Assembly: GCF_002091715.1 (NCBI RefSeq)
Contig: NZ_BDAG01000003.1
Location: 124,001 to 188,000 of the forward strand
Source of the DNA: Pseudomonas migulae NBRC 103157
GTDB lineage: Bacteria > Pseudomonadota > Gammaproteobacteria > Pseudomonadales > Pseudomonadaceae
Length of the DNA stretch: 64,000 nt
Direction of reading: 5' to 3'
The notes under the pieces were generated by a model that was not told the DNA's origin, ran no database searches, and saw only the letters and a list, made by a program, of their open reading frames with translations. A program made the translations under genes and the position numbers. This document shows, in pieces, positions 1-9,562 of the stretch (position 1 is the first letter of the stretch; each line of letters begins with the position of its first letter).

Positions 1-344
1 GCGATCAAGCGATCGCGCCAGCGTTCCAGACCATGGAAACGTTCGTTGTACTGCCGGGTAGAGGCATCGAGTTGATCGAGCAACGTCAGAATGGCGTCAG
101 TGTCCTGATCGCGCATCAGTTTGCCGATGAACATAAGGTGCCGTTTACGCGCGATATTCGCGGTGTGCTTGGGCGCATCGGCCAGTGCCCGGCGCATGGC
201 GTCGGTCAACGGCAGTTTTGCCAGCAAGTCAGGCTTGAGCGTTGTAAGGCGTTCGCCGAGGTCAACCAGAGCATGCAGCTCGCGTTTAACCTGGGATTTG
301 CTTTTTTCTCCCGTATCGAGGGAGTCGTCGTAAGAATCAACCAT
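1..344 (-). CDS. darP: Ribosome-associated protein DarP/YjgA (DUF615), 5' part only
   Basis: The leftward frame starts at ATG 344 with [18 protein letters not shown] and runs off the left edge after 114 codons, so the C-terminal part is missing. The visible part is charged and helical ([14 protein letters not shown], then [14 protein letters not shown]), which is how this family looks. DarP/YjgA binds the large ribosomal subunit late in assembly. It is divergent from pmbA with about 108 bases between the starts, the arrangement I recall in other pseudomonads. The family is recognised from the reading alone; the frame itself is unambiguous. Confidence 0.85.
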   Translation of the reverse strand, partial: MVDSYDDSLDTGEKSKSQVKRELHALVDLGERLTTLKPDLLAKLPLTDAMRRALADAPKHTANIARKRHLMFIGKLMRDQDTDAILTLLDQLDASTRQYNERFHGLERWRDRLI

Positions 345-452
345 GGTTGCCGTCCGCAAAGAAACGCCGCCATGATAACCAGTCGGGGGCCGCTTGTCCG
401 GCCCGGTCGCTCGAAGGCCTTTACCGAAAGCAGAATTTGAGTGGAGAACAGC

Positions 453-1799
453 ATGAGTGCAGTTGAAAGCGTCGGCCCACAAGCGTTGCCGGCACTGCAA
501 GAACAAGTCGAGCAGATCATCGCTGAAGCCAAGCGCCAGGGCGCCAGTGCCTGTGAAGTGGCGGTGTCCCTGGAACAGGGCCTGTCGACCTCTGTACGCC
601 AGCGCGAAGTCGAAACCGTTGAATTCAACCGCGATCAGGGCTTCGGCATCACCTTGTATGTTGGCCAGCGCAAGGGCTCGGCCAGCACTTCGGCCAGTGG
701 CCCGGACGCGATCCGTGAAACCGTCGCTGCAGCGCTGGCCATCGCTAAACACACCTCCGAAGACGAAGCCGCCGGCCTGGCGGATGCTGCGCTGATGGCC
801 AAGGATCTGCAGGATTTCGACCTGTTCCATCAATGGGACATTACACCGGAGCAAGCCATCGAGATGGCCTTGAACTGTGAGGCGGCAGCGTTTGCCACCG
901 ACAGCCGGATCAAGAACGCCGACGGCACTACCCTCAGCACTCACCAGGGCTGCCGCGTTTATGGCAACAGCCACGGTTTCATTGGCGGTTACGCCTCGAC
1001 TCGTCACAGCCTGAGCTGCGTGATGATCGCCGAGGCCGATGGCCAGATGCAGCGAGATTACTGGTACGACGTTAACCGCCAGGGCAATTTGCTGACTGAC
1101 CCGGTGAGCATCGGCCAGCGTGCAGCACAGCGTGCAGCGAGCCGTCTGGGCGCGCGTCCGGTGCCGACCTGTGAAGTGCCGGTTTTGTTCTCCGCGGAAC
1201 TGGCCGGCGGTTTGTTCGGCAGTTTCCTCTCAGCGATTTCCGGCGGCAGCCTGTATCGCAAATCGTCGTTCCTGGAAGGCACCCTTGGGCAGAAGTTGTT
1301 CCCGGAATGGTTGACGATCGATGAGCGCCCGCACCTGATGCGCGCCATGGGCAGTTCGGCGTTCGATGGCGATGGCCTCGCGACGTATGCCAAGCCGTTC
1401 GTCGAAAAGGGTGAGTTGGTGTCCTATATCCTCGGCACCTATTCCGGTCGCAAGCTCGGTATGCCGAGCACCGCCAACGCTGGCGGCGTGCACAACCTGT
1501 TCGTTACCCACGGCGAAGAAGATCAGGCGGCCTTGCTGCGGCGCATGGGCCGTGGCTTGCTGGTCACCGAGTTGATGGGCCAGGGCCTGAACATGGTCAC
1601 CGGCGATTACTCTCGTGGTGCGGCGGGCTATTGGGTCGAGAACGGCGAGATCCAGTTCGCGGTCCAGGAGGTGACCATCGCCGGCAACATGCGCGACATG
1701 TTCAAACAGATCGTTGCGGTGGGTAATGACCTGGAATTGCGCAGCAACATTCGCACGGGTTCGGTGCTGATCGAGCGGATGACAGTCGCAGGCAGCTAA
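453..1799 (+). CDS. pmbA: Metalloprotease-related protein PmbA/TldE
   Basis: This 448-residue protein is the TldE/PmbA partner of the TldD/TldE complex, which matures or degrades small unfolded peptides (microcin B17 and CcdA in E. coli). The start is placed at ATG 453 rather than GTG 441 because GGAG at 442-445 is a ribosome site seven bases before the ATG. No HExxxH zinc site is visible, as expected for PmbA; the zinc site is in TldD, which is not in this window. The C-terminal half ([18 protein letters not shown], later [17 protein letters not shown]) is typical of the family. It is a single-gene unit ending in a strong terminator. Confidence 0.95.
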   Translation: MSAVESVGPQALPALQEQVEQIIAEAKRQGASACEVAVSLEQGLSTSVRQREVETVEFNRDQGFGITLYVGQRKGSASTSASGPDAIRETVAAALAIAKHTSEDEAAGLADAALMAKDLQDFDLFHQWDITPEQAIEMALNCEAAAFATDSRIKNADGTTLSTHQGCRVYGNSHGFIGGYASTRHSLSCVMIAEADGQMQRDYWYDVNRQGNLLTDPVSIGQRAAQRAASRLGARPVPTCEVPVLFSAELAGGLFGSFLSAISGGSLYRKSSFLEGTLGQKLFPEWLTIDERPHLMRAMGSSAFDGDGLATYAKPFVEKGELVSYILGTYSGRKLGMPSTANAGGVHNLFVTHGEEDQAALLRRMGRGLLVTELMGQGLNMVTGDYSRGAAGYWVENGEIQFAVQEVTIAGNMRDMFKQIVAVGNDLELRSNIRTGSVLIERMTVAGS

Positions 1800-1815
1800 C
1801 CCACGACCGCTACAC

Positions 1816-1855
1816 AAAAGGCGCGCCACCCAATGGGGGGGCGCGCCTTTTTTTG
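1816..1855 (+). terminator. Intrinsic terminator of pmbA
   Basis: A G+C-rich stem (AAAGGCGCGCC against GGCGCGCCTTT) closes a short loop and is followed by a run of seven T residues, 17 bases after the pmbA stop. Confidence 0.9.
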
Positions 1856-1872
1856 TGCCCGCATAGCACACC

Positions 1873-1962
1873 TGTAGGAGCCGGCTTGCTGGCGATTGCG
1901 GTCAATCAGTCGACATCAATGCTGAATGCCAGATCGCAATCGCCAGCAAGTCAGCTCCTACA
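1873..1962. repeat. REPIN, 'TAGGAGCCGGCTTGCTGGCGAT' family
   Basis: Two inverted REP copies face each other: TGTAGGAGCCGGCTTGCTGG at the left and its near complement ending GCTCCTACA at the right. The middle, CGATTGCG against CGCAATCG, is also self-complementary. The same family recurs near 31.2, 36.6, 38.1, 46.2 and 60.9 kb. Such elements are spread in trans by RAYT transposases; none is encoded here. Confidence 0.85.
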
Positions 1963-1981
1963 AGGGACCATACTCCGGGCT

Positions 1982-2006
1982 TGTGTTGGTTATCATTATC
2001 ATCTAA
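1982..2006 (+). promoter_or_regulatory. Fur box in front of fagA
   Basis: The stretch contains TTATCATTATCAT. The 19 bases 1982-2000 match 14 of 19 positions of the Fur consensus (GATAATGATAATCATTATC, either strand), and a second overlapping register matches 12-13 of 19. It lies 34 bases before the fagA start. The fagA-fumC-orfX-sodA operon is a known Fur-repressed unit in P. aeruginosa, so the site is where it should be. Confidence 0.8.
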
Positions 2007-2039
2007 TAATAAATCTCATTACCGAATGAGCCCCGGATC

Positions 2040-2447
2040 ATGAGTTCTGCCTTGCACGAGCAGCCCTACCTCGAAAACTGGCGCTGGATGAGTCGCCAGA
2101 TCCGCTGTGCGATGGATCCCGACGAGCCTCGCCTGATCGAACATTACCTGGCTGAAGGCCGGTATCTGGCGTGCTGCACGGCGACCTCACCCTGGACCAT
2201 CGCCGAAACTTCCTTCCGTTTGCTGATCGACACCGCCGCCGATGTCGCGCTGCCCTGGCACTGGCGGACTTATTGCCTGGATCAGGCGTGGCGCCCGCTG
2301 CGCGAACTCGAACGCCTCTCTCTGTGCAAATGCCGCCTCAAGCGCTGGCAAAGCTACACCTGGCAACTGGCGACCTGCGAGTTGCAGCCTTCGATTCCTC
2401 TCATAGAACAGGTGCAAGGATTTTCTGATGAACAAGACTCGTATTGA
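2040..2447 (+). CDS. fagA: Fur-associated protein FagA
   Basis: A 135-residue soluble protein of unknown biochemical function, rich in Trp, Arg and Cys (WRWMSRQIRCAMDPDEP; LSLCKCRLKRW). It is the first gene of the Fur-controlled operon and is identified by position and general sequence rather than by any catalytic motif. Its 3' end overlaps fumC by 20 bases, which suggests translational coupling. Expected to be made only under iron starvation. Nothing in the sequence shows what it does. Confidence 0.8.
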   Translation: MSSALHEQPYLENWRWMSRQIRCAMDPDEPRLIEHYLAEGRYLACCTATSPWTIAETSFRLLIDTAADVALPWHWRTYCLDQAWRPLRELERLSLCKCRLKRWQSYTWQLATCELQPSIPLIEQVQGFSDEQDSY

Positions 2448-3804
2448 GCGCGACAGCATGGGCGAGCTCCAGGTCCCGGTGGACGCCCTCTATGGCGCAC
2501 AGACCCAGCGTGCGGTGAATAACTTCCCGATCAGTGGCAAGCCGATGCCGGAGCAATTCATCCGCGCACTGATCCTGGCCAAGGCCGCCGCTGCCCGCGC
2601 CAACGTCGAACTCAAGCAGATCAGCGAATCCCAGGGCAATGCCATCGTCGAAGCGGCGTTGGGTTTGCTCAAGGACGACTTCATGCAGCACTTCCCGGTG
2701 GATATCTTCCAGACCGGTTCCGGCACCAGTTCCAACATGAACGCCAACGAAGTGATCGCGACCCTCGCCAGCCGTCTGCTCGGTGAGCCGGTGAACCCCA
2801 ACGATCACGTTAACTGCGGGCAGAGCAGCAACGACATCATTCCGACCACCCTCCACGTCAGCGCTGCGCTGGCGTTGCATGAACAACTGCTGCCGGCGCT
2901 GGTGCGTCTGGTGCAGGTGATCGAGCACAAGGCCGAAGAGGTTCATCACCACGTCAAAACCGGCCGCACTCATTTGATGGATGCGATGCCAGTGCGCATG
3001 AGCCAGGTGCTCAACGGTTGGGCGCAACAGCTGAAGGCCAATATCGGCCATCTGCAGGACCTGCTGCCGAGCCTGCAATCCCTGGCGCAAGGCGGCACGG
3101 CGGTGGGCACCGGTATCAATGCGCATCCCGAGTTTGCCGGGCTTTTCAGCCAGCAGCTGACCCAACTGACGCAGGTGCGATTCACGCCGGGCATCGATTT
3201 GTTCGCACTGATTGGCTCCCAGGACACCGCCGTTGCGGTCTCCGGGCAACTGAAAACCACCGCTGTTTCACTGATGAAAATCGCCAACGACTTGCGCTGG
3301 ATGAACTCCGGTCCGCTGGCCGGTCTCGGTGAAATCGAACTCGAAGCCTTGCAGCCGGGCTCGTCGATCATGCCCGGCAAGGTCAATCCGGTGATCCCGG
3401 AAGCCACCGCCATGGTCGCCGCCCAAGTCATCGGCAATGACACCGTCATCACCATCGCTGGCCAGTCGGGCAACTTCGAGCTGAACGTGATGCTGCCGAT
3501 CATTGCCCAGAACCTGCTGAGCAGCATCGAGTTGCTGGCCAACGCCAGCCATCTGCTGGGTGAAAAGGCTATCGCCAGCTTCAAGGTCAACGAAGCCCGG
3601 CTCAAGGAAGCGCTGTCGCGCAACCCGATTCTGGTCACTGCACTCAACCCGATCATTGGTTACCAAAAAGCTGCTGAAATCGCCAAGAAGGCTTATCAGC
3701 AAGGCCGGCCGGTGATCGATGTCGCTCTGGAACACACCGACCTGACGCGTAGCGAACTGGAAGAGTTGCTCAATCCGGAAAAACTCACCGCAGGCGGCGT
3801 GTAA
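2428..3804 (+). CDS. fumC: Class II fumarate hydratase
   Basis: 458 residues, a fumarase that needs no iron-sulfur cluster and interconverts fumarate and malate in the TCA cycle. The superfamily signature GSSIMPGKVN is at residues 311-320, the substrate loop TGSGTSSNMN at about 96-105, and the catalytic histidine in RTHLMDAMP at about 182. The 20-base overlap with fagA and the shared Fur box make this the iron-sparing fumarase that replaces Fe-S fumarases when iron is scarce. The HLMDAMP variant, where E. coli FumC has HLQDATP, is what I recall for the Pseudomonas FumC1 type. Confidence 0.95.
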   Translation: MNKTRIERDSMGELQVPVDALYGAQTQRAVNNFPISGKPMPEQFIRALILAKAAAARANVELKQISESQGNAIVEAALGLLKDDFMQHFPVDIFQTGSGTSSNMNANEVIATLASRLLGEPVNPNDHVNCGQSSNDIIPTTLHVSAALALHEQLLPALVRLVQVIEHKAEEVHHHVKTGRTHLMDAMPVRMSQVLNGWAQQLKANIGHLQDLLPSLQSLAQGGTAVGTGINAHPEFAGLFSQQLTQLTQVRFTPGIDLFALIGSQDTAVAVSGQLKTTAVSLMKIANDLRWMNSGPLAGLGEIELEALQPGSSIMPGKVNPVIPEATAMVAAQVIGNDTVITIAGQSGNFELNVMLPIIAQNLLSSIELLANASHLLGEKAIASFKVNEARLKEALSRNPILVTALNPIIGYQKAAEIAKKAYQQGRPVIDVALEHTDLTRSELEELLNPEKLTAGGV

Positions 3805-3831
3805 TCACCTCAACCGCTTTGGAGGCTCACC

Positions 3832-4263
3832 ATGGAGCACTGGAAACGCACGATCGAAAGGGCAAACCGCTGTTTCATGCTGGGCGAACTGGTGGATGCC
3901 CGCGAGGCTTATCTGCAGGCATTGGCCCTGGCCCAGGTGTTATTCGAGCGCTGGGTGGACGCCGACGAAGCGGTGGCGGCCTGCGTCATTTCCCACCACA
4001 ACCTGGCGGACCTGCATTTGCGTCTGAACCAGCCGGAGGAGAGCGCCGAATACCTGTGCGCCATCCACCAGCGGCTGTTGAAGACCATGCAGGACCCGCG
4101 ACTGGCGCCGGCATTACGCGAAGCAGCGCTGCGTCAGAGCAGCAAAACCTACGTCGAACTGCTGAATTTCATCAGCGAGCACGGCGAATACCCGCGTACT
4201 CATCGTTTGCTGCACACCGATGCCGCGTCGCCCGCAGCACCTCTACATCACGGAGTTCATTGA
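3832..4263 (+). CDS. Conserved protein OrfX of the Fur-controlled fumC-sodA operon
   Basis: 143 residues, third gene of the operon, with ribosome site GGAGG at about 3821-3825. The sequence is helical with TPR-like spacing ([23 protein letters not shown], then [23 protein letters not shown]), so a small helical-repeat protein binding a partner is plausible. No enzymatic motif is visible. It ends one base before the sodA ATG. The name orfX follows the P. aeruginosa operon; its function is unknown. Confidence 0.8.
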   Translation: MEHWKRTIERANRCFMLGELVDAREAYLQALALAQVLFERWVDADEAVAACVISHHNLADLHLRLNQPEESAEYLCAIHQRLLKTMQDPRLAPALREAALRQSSKTYVELLNFISEHGEYPRTHRLLHTDAASPAAPLHHGVH

Positions 4264-4264
4264 A

Positions 4265-4876
4265 ATGGCTTTTAGCTTGCCTGCCTTGCCGTACGCCTAC
4301 GATGCCCTGGAACCGCACATCGATGCGCAGACCATGGAAATCCACTACACCAAGCATCACCAGACCTACATCAACAACCTGAACGCTGCGGTCGAAGGCA
4401 CCGAGTTTGCCGAGTGGCCGGTGGAAAAACTGGTGGCTGCCGTTCAGCAACTGCCGGAAAAACTCCGCGCAGCAGTGATCAATCAGGGGGGCGGTCATGC
4501 CAACCATTCGCTGTTCTGGGAAGTCATGGTGCCCAACGGCGGCGGTCAGCCGGACGGCGAGCTGGCCAAGGCGATCGACGACCAACTGGGCGGTCTCGAC
4601 CGTTTCAAAGAAGCGTTCACCAAAGCCGCGCTGACCCGTTTCGGCAGCGGCTGGGCCTGGCTGAGTGTGACGCCGCAAAAGACCCTGGTCGTGGAAAGCA
4701 GCGGTAACCAGGACAGTCCGTTGATGAGCGGCAATACCCCCATCCTCGGCCTGGATGTCTGGGAGCACGCCTATTACCTGCAATATCAAAACCGTCGCCC
4801 GGAATACATCAACGCGTTTTACAACGTGATCAATTGGCCTGAAGTCGCTGCGCGCTATCAGGCTGCACTGGTTTAA
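4265..4876 (+). CDS. sodA: Manganese superoxide dismutase
   Basis: 203 residues, starting at ATG 4265 directly after the orfX stop; a longer frame upstream is rejected because the protein conventionally begins [20 protein letters not shown]. The metal ligands are visible: H27, H81 in [12 protein letters not shown]164 and H168 in LDVWEHAYY. The NQD near residue 148 provides the second-shell Gln position typical of Mn-type rather than Fe-type enzymes. It disproportionates superoxide in the cytoplasm. Placement behind the Fur box fits a switch from Fe-SOD to Mn-SOD under iron limitation. Confidence 0.95.
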   Translation: MAFSLPALPYAYDALEPHIDAQTMEIHYTKHHQTYINNLNAAVEGTEFAEWPVEKLVAAVQQLPEKLRAAVINQGGGHANHSLFWEVMVPNGGGQPDGELAKAIDDQLGGLDRFKEAFTKAALTRFGSGWAWLSVTPQKTLVVESSGNQDSPLMSGNTPILGLDVWEHAYYLQYQNRRPEYINAFYNVINWPEVAARYQAALV

Positions 4877-4905
4877 GTCTTCTATAAAAAAATACTGGGC
4901 TGACT

Positions 4906-5799
4906 ATGGGCACTGAAACACTGGCGATCGGAAGTGGGCGGATGTTTCGTTACGCATTGGGGTCGCTGTTACTGTTGGCGGGTATGAGCTTGTTGGTCGC
5001 CCAGGGCCTGGCGTGGCTGGATCTTGAACCAAAACTGCTGCGCGCCTTACAGGGCGGAGCGATCTGTGCACTGGGTACGGCCTTGGGCGCGGTGCCGGTG
5101 CTGGTGATTCGGCGCATGCCCCAGGCGGTCAACGATGCGCTGCTCGGCTTCGGTGCCGGGGTGATGCTCGCGGCGACGGCGTTTTCGCTGATCGTACCGG
5201 GTATCGCTGCGGCTGAAAGCCTGGGGCTGACGCCTTGGGCGGCCAGCGGGCTGATCAGTTTCGGCATCATGCTGGGGGCGTTCGGGTTGTTTCTGGTGGA
5301 TCGAAAGGTATCTGGCGCATCGCCGGAAATGCTCGTCGGCACGCTGGAACGGCCGGTCATTCCGCCACGGATCTGGTTGTTCGTGTTTGCCATCATTGCC
5401 CACAACATTCCAGAAGGCATGGCGGTCGGTGTCTCGGCGGGCGGTGGCATGCCTGACGCCGACAGTCTGGCCATGGGCATTGCGTTGCAGGATGTGCCCG
5501 AAGGGCTGGTGATTGCGTTGGTGTTGGCCGGGGCAGGGATGTCGCGGGTCAAGGCGTTCCTGATCGGTGCGGCGTCAGGATTGGTCGAGCCGGTCTTTGC
5601 GCTGTTATGCGCCTGGCTGGTGAGCCTGGCGGAGTTGCTCTTGCCGTTGGGCCTGGCACTGGCGGCCGGGGCCATGTTGTTGGTGGTGACCCATGAAGTC
5701 ATTCCCGAGTCGCGCCGCCATGATCACGACAAGCTGGCCAGCCTCGGGCTGCTGATCGGGTTTTGTTTGATGATGGTGATGGATACCGCGCTCGCCTGA
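4906..5799 (+). CDS. ZIP-family divalent metal transporter
   Basis: 297 residues with about eight hydrophobic segments. The ZIP metal-binding helices are visible as AHNIPEGMAVGVSAG (about residue 165) and LQDVPEGLVIALVLAG (about 196). ZIP proteins import Zn, Fe or Mn across the inner membrane; the metal cannot be told from sequence. It lies 29 bases after sodA without an intervening terminator, so it may be read through from the Fur-controlled operon. ATG 4906 is used; ATG 4942 would shorten the cytoplasmic N-terminus by 12 residues. Confidence 0.85.
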   Translation: MGTETLAIGSGRMFRYALGSLLLLAGMSLLVAQGLAWLDLEPKLLRALQGGAICALGTALGAVPVLVIRRMPQAVNDALLGFGAGVMLAATAFSLIVPGIAAAESLGLTPWAASGLISFGIMLGAFGLFLVDRKVSGASPEMLVGTLERPVIPPRIWLFVFAIIAHNIPEGMAVGVSAGGGMPDADSLAMGIALQDVPEGLVIALVLAGAGMSRVKAFLIGAASGLVEPVFALLCAWLVSLAELLLPLGLALAAGAMLLVVTHEVIPESRRHDHDKLASLGLLIGFCLMMVMDTALA

Positions 5800-5875
5800 A
5801 AAGATCGCAGTCTTCGGCAGCTCCTGCATGAGATTGCATTCACACGCAGGAGCTGCCGAAGGCTGCGATCTTTTT
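5799..5875. terminator. Bidirectional terminator made of a REP-like palindrome
   Basis: A long near-perfect inverted repeat (AAAAGATCGCAG, CTTCGGCAGCTCCTGC, then GCAGGAGCTGCCGAAGGCTG, CGATCTTTTT) sits between the convergent ZIP gene and ptsO. It has A-tract and T-tract edges, so it can end transcripts from both sides. The arm sequence is a second REP family common in fluorescens-group genomes. The T-run overlaps the ptsO stop codon region. Confidence 0.8.
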
Positions 5876-6149
5876 ATTCGCCTTCGCCGAAGTAGTCATT
5901 GATCAAGTCCACCAATGCCTTTAGCGCCTCATCAGCTTTCTCGCCTTCGGTGCTCAGGTAAATTTTGGTGCCCTTGCCAGCCGCCAACATCATCATTGCC
6001 ATGATGCTTTTGCCGTCGACCGTGGATTCCGGCGTCCGTCCTACTCTGATCGTGCAGTCTTTGAACTCGCCGGCGACTCCAACGAACTTGGCAGAAGCGC
6101 GGGCATGCAGGCCCAGCTTGTTGATGATTTCGATTTCCAGAGCAGGCAT
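5874..6149 (-). CDS. ptsO: Nitrogen-PTS phosphocarrier protein NPr
   Basis: 91-residue HPr-like protein of the nitrogen-related PTS (PtsP to NPr to EIIA-Ntr). The phosphorylated histidine is H15 in NKLGLHARASAKF, and the regulatory-serine-like segment GKSIMAMMMLAAGKG follows. It regulates rather than transports sugars and is linked to RpoN-dependent metabolism and potassium homeostasis. It is the last gene of the rpoN-hpf-ptsN-rapZ-ptsO run, 15 bases from rapZ. Confidence 0.95.
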   Translation of the reverse strand: MPALEIEIINKLGLHARASAKFVGVAGEFKDCTIRVGRTPESTVDGKSIMAMMMLAAGKGTKIYLSTEGEKADEALKALVDLINDYFGEGE

Positions 6150-6164
6150 CGCGATGTGAATCCT

Positions 6165-7022
6165 TTAGCTGAGGTCGCGGTGGCGGACCTGGACGTTCTT
6201 CAGGGATTTTTGCAGGACCTGACCCAGACGTTCGGTCAGGTAGACGGAGCGGTGATGCCCGCCGGTGCAGCCAATGGCAATGGTGACATAAGCACGGTTG
6301 CTGGCGGCAAAGCGGGGCAGCCATTTAAGCAGGTACGTGGAGATGTCCTGGAACATCTCCTCGACGTCCGGCTGGGCTGCCAGGTAATCGGCAACCGGTT
6401 GATCAAGTCCGGACTGGTCGCGTAGCTCCGGCTTCCAATAGGGATTCGGCAGGCAGCGCACGTCGAACACCAGATCGGCGTCCACCGGCATGCCGCGCTT
6501 GAACCCGAAGGACTCCACCAGAAACGCGGTGCCGGGTTCCGGCTGGTTCAGCAGGCGCAGCTTGATGGTATCGCGAAGCTGATACAGGTTCAGGTTGGTG
6601 GTGTTGACCTTGAGATCGGCGAGGTCGGCAATCGGCCCGAGCAGGTTGGTTTCGTCGTTGATCGCCTCGGCCAGCGAGCGATTGGCGCTGCTTAGCGGGT
6701 GACGACGGCGGGTTTCCGAAAAGCGCTTGAGCAAGGTTTCTTCGTCGGCATCCAGGTACAGGACATCGCACTGGATATGCCGGCTGCGAACTTCTGCGAG
6801 CAGTTCCGGAAAACGGCTCAGGTGACTCGGCAAGTTGCGTGCGTCGATGGAGACGGCAACCAGCGGCTGAGCCAGCTCGGTATGAATCAACGCACGTTCG
6901 GCCAGTTCCGGCAGCAGCCCGGCAGGCAGGTTGTCTATGCAGTAATAGCCGTTGTCCTCGAGAACATCGAGTGCGGTACTTTTACCTGAGCCGGAGCGGC
7001 CACTGACGATGATCAAGCGCAT
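6165..7022 (-). CDS. rapZ: RNase adapter / nucleotide-binding protein RapZ
   Basis: 285 residues. An N-terminal P-loop GRSGSGKS is at residues 8-15, and a C-terminal domain carries [16 protein letters not shown], the segment typical of YvcJ/RapZ. In E. coli RapZ binds GlmZ/GlmY sRNAs and RNase E to control glucosamine-6-phosphate synthase; in Pseudomonas the sRNA role is less clear. It sits three bases downstream of ptsN, so the two are co-translated with the nitrogen-PTS genes. Confidence 0.95.
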   Translation of the reverse strand: MRLIIVSGRSGSGKSTALDVLEDNGYYCIDNLPAGLLPELAERALIHTELAQPLVAVSIDARNLPSHLSRFPELLAEVRSRHIQCDVLYLDADEETLLKRFSETRRRHPLSSANRSLAEAINDETNLLGPIADLADLKVNTTNLNLYQLRDTIKLRLLNQPEPGTAFLVESFGFKRGMPVDADLVFDVRCLPNPYWKPELRDQSGLDQPVADYLAAQPDVEEMFQDISTYLLKWLPRFAASNRAYVTIAIGCTGGHHRSVYLTERLGQVLQKSLKNVQVRHRDLS

Positions 7023-7024
7023 GA

Positions 7025-7489
7025 TTAGTGCCTGTTTTGCTCGTCCAGGACAACCTGGTACAAGGCTTCATTGCTCGCGGCGCTACGCAGGCGATCACGG
7101 ACTTCCTTGCGATCAAGCATGCTGGCGATCTGGCGGAGCAATTCCAGGTGCGCATCGGTGGCCGCTTGCGGGACCAGCAGAACGAACAGCAGGTCAACCG
7201 GAGCGCCGTCGATGGCGTCGAAATCGATGGGAGCATCCAGGTGCATCAAGGCACTGATGGGCAAGGTGCAACCTTTCAACCGACAGTGGGGGATAGCGAT
7301 ACCGTTACCAAAACCGGTCGAGCCAAGTTTTTCACGGGCAATCAAAGCCTCGAAGACATCTTGCATCTCCAGATCCGGCACTTCCCGGGCGATCAGGTTG
7401 GCAATTTGCTCGAGGGCTTTCTTTTTGCTGCCGCCCGGCACGTTCACGAGGGAACGGCCGGGGGTCAGGATGCTTTCAAGTCGGATCAT
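7025..7489 (-). CDS. ptsN: Nitrogen-regulatory PTS EIIA component
   Basis: 154 residues, a PTS EIIA type-2 domain. The phospho-accepting histidine is H68 in [13 protein letters not shown]. It receives phosphate from NPr (ptsO, two genes downstream) and modulates sigma-54 output, potassium uptake and carbon storage. It lies 12 bases downstream of hpf in the conserved rpoN cluster. Confidence 0.95.
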   Translation of the reverse strand: MIRLESILTPGRSLVNVPGGSKKKALEQIANLIAREVPDLEMQDVFEALIAREKLGSTGFGNGIAIPHCRLKGCTLPISALMHLDAPIDFDAIDGAPVDLLFVLLVPQAATDAHLELLRQIASMLDRKEVRDRLRSAASNEALYQVVLDEQNRH

Positions 7490-7501
7490 GGGTTGGGAGT
7501 G

Positions 7502-7810
7502 TTAACGACCGGTCGCGCCCTGGAGGAGGCTCTGGGTCTTTTCCTTATGCTTTTTGAGTTGTTTATCCAGCTTGTCGGTCAGCGCGTCGATCGCCGCGTA
7601 CATGTCGGTATGTTCCGCGTTTGCGACCACTTCATTGCCGGGAATATGCAGCGTGGCTTCGATTTTCTGCTTCAGCTTCTCGACCGTCATCGTGACTTGC
7701 ACGTTGGTGATCTTGTCGAAATGCCGCTCTAATCGTTCGAGTTTTTCGCCGATGTAGGTGCGAAGAGGTTCGGTCACTTCCAGTTGGTGTCCACTGATGT
7801 TGACTTGCAT
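7502..7810 (-). CDS. hpf: Short ribosome hibernation-promoting factor
   Basis: 102 residues starting MQVNISGHQLEVTEPLRTYI at ATG 7810; an upstream extension beginning MVDHLIYRF is rejected because the family begins at this Met. It has the S30AE/YfiA fold and the length of short HPF, which acts with RMF to form 100S ribosomes in stationary phase. The C-terminus is lysine-rich (DKQLKKHKEKTQ). It lies between rpoN and ptsN, the standard position in pseudomonads. Confidence 0.93.
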   Translation of the reverse strand: MQVNISGHQLEVTEPLRTYIGEKLERLERHFDKITNVQVTMTVEKLKQKIEATLHIPGNEVVANAEHTDMYAAIDALTDKLDKQLKKHKEKTQSLLQGATGR

Positions 7811-7884
7811 ACAGCTTCTCCTTCGTTGCCAGTGCATAAAGCGGTAGATCAGATGATCTACCACTGGAACGCTGTGGCGTGGCT

Positions 7885-9378
7885 CTACATCAACCGCTTG
7901 CGTTCGCTCGAAGGCGCGATCCCGAGGGATTCGCGGTACTTGGCGACGGTGCGGCGAGCCACCTGAATGCCTTGTGCCTCCAGTAAACCAGCGATCTTGC
8001 TGTCACTCAACGGCTTTTTCTGATTTTCCGCCGCAACCAGTTTTTTGATGATCGCGCGGATCGCCGTGGACGAGCATTCGCCGCCTTCGGAGGTGCTGAC
8101 GTGGCTGGAGAAAAAGTATTTCAGCTCATATATGCCCCGAGGGGTATGCATGAATTTTTGCGTGGTCACCCGGGAAATCGTCGATTCGTGCATGCCCACG
8201 GCTTCGGCGATGTCATGCAACACCAACGGCTTCATCGCTTCGTCGCCGTATTCCAGAAAACCCCGCTGATGCTCGACGATCTGGGTGGCAACTTTCATCA
8301 GGGTTTCGTTACGGCTCTGCAGGCTCTTGATGAACCAGCGAGCCTCTTGCAACTGATTGCGCATGAAAGTGTTATCGGCGCTGGTGTCGGCGCGGCGCAC
8401 GAAACCGGCATATTGGGCGTTGACCCGAAGGCGGGGCACCGATTCCTGATTCAGTTCTACCAGCCAGCGCTCGTTGTCCTTGCGCACGATCACGTCGGGA
8501 ACGACGTATTCGGCTTCACTGGACTCGATCTGCGAGCCAGGGCGTGGGTTGAGGCTCTGGACCAGTTCGATCACCTGGCGCAGTTCATCTTCCTTGAGCT
8601 TCATGCGGCGCATCAGCTGGCTGTAGTCGCGGCTGCCGAGCAAGTCTATGTAGTCGGTGACCAGGCGCTTGGCCTCGGCCAGCCAAGGTGTGTTGGCGGG
8701 CAGTTGGCGCAATTGCAACAGCAGGCATTCACCGAGGTTGCGGGCACCGATGCCGGCCGGTTCGAATTGCTGAATGCGATGCAGGACGGCTTCGATCTCG
8801 TCCAGTTCGATGTCGAGCTCCGGATCGAAGGCTTCGAGGATTTCCTCGAGGGTTTCGTCCAGATAGCCTTGATTGTTGATGCAGTCGATCAAGGTCACGG
8901 CGATCAGACGATCAGTGTCAGACATCGGCGCGAGGTTCAGTTGCCACAGCAGATGGCTTTGCAGGCTTTCACCGGCCGATGTGCGGGTGGTGAAATCCCA
9001 CTCGTCGTCATCGTTGCTCGGCAGGCTGCTGGCGCTGGTCTGGTAGACATCTTCCCATGCGGTGTCGACGGGCAGTTCGTTGGGAATACGCTCGTTCCAG
9101 TCGCCCTCATCGAGGTTGTCCACCGTCGGGGCGGTTTCCTGGTAGGAAGGTTCTGAGACGTCGGCGTTGGGTTGCTGTTCGGCTTTGTCGGCCAAAGGGT
9201 CGGCGTTATCGAAGTCGTCGCCTTCTTCCTGGCGTTCGAGCATCGGATTGGACTCCAGGGCCTCCTGGATTTCCTGTTGCAGGTCCAGGGTCGACAATTG
9301 GAGCAGGCGGATGGCCTGTTGCAGCTGCGGTGTCATCGTCAGCTGCTGGCCCATTCTCAAGACTAGCGATGGTTTCAT
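7885..9378 (-). CDS. rpoN: RNA polymerase sigma-54 factor
   Basis: 497 residues, starting [20 protein letters not shown] at ATG 9378; a longer frame to 9420 is rejected because region I of RpoN begins here. Visible parts are the Gln/Leu-rich region I, an acidic region II (about 50-120), the core-binding region, an HTH ([17 protein letters not shown]) and the C-terminal RpoN box ARRTVAKYR starting near residue 474. It directs polymerase to -24/-12 promoters for nitrogen, motility and catabolic genes, with enhancer-binding activators. Confidence 0.97.
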   Translation of the reverse strand: MKPSLVLRMGQQLTMTPQLQQAIRLLQLSTLDLQQEIQEALESNPMLERQEEGDDFDNADPLADKAEQQPNADVSEPSYQETAPTVDNLDEGDWNERIPNELPVDTAWEDVYQTSASSLPSNDDDEWDFTTRTSAGESLQSHLLWQLNLAPMSDTDRLIAVTLIDCINNQGYLDETLEEILEAFDPELDIELDEIEAVLHRIQQFEPAGIGARNLGECLLLQLRQLPANTPWLAEAKRLVTDYIDLLGSRDYSQLMRRMKLKEDELRQVIELVQSLNPRPGSQIESSEAEYVVPDVIVRKDNERWLVELNQESVPRLRVNAQYAGFVRRADTSADNTFMRNQLQEARWFIKSLQSRNETLMKVATQIVEHQRGFLEYGDEAMKPLVLHDIAEAVGMHESTISRVTTQKFMHTPRGIYELKYFFSSHVSTSEGGECSSTAIRAIIKKLVAAENQKKPLSDSKIAGLLEAQGIQVARRTVAKYRESLGIAPSSERKRLM

Positions 9379-9562
9379 GGCAGGGGCTAAACACCTTATT
9401 CGCCGGCGCACATGCGCCATCCACTACAGGGCGCCGGAGCGCCAAACATAAGCAAATTATATGCCCGAAACTGCAGCGTTTGCCTAGAGCGCTGTAACAA
9501 TAAAAAAGTATTGATTTTTTATCGAGACAGGCGCTCGGGCAACCAGCCAGACACCTCAGTGC

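Noticed and set aside
441..452. GTG 441 as the pmbA start
   Set aside because: The GGAG ribosome site overlaps this codon and serves ATG 453, which also gives the family's usual length.
2401..3249. 282-residue leftward frame over fumC
   Set aside because: Shadow of a coding region with strong motifs on the other strand.
8101..9156. 351-residue rightward frame over rpoN
   Set aside because: Shadow of the rpoN gene; composition and lack of start signal.
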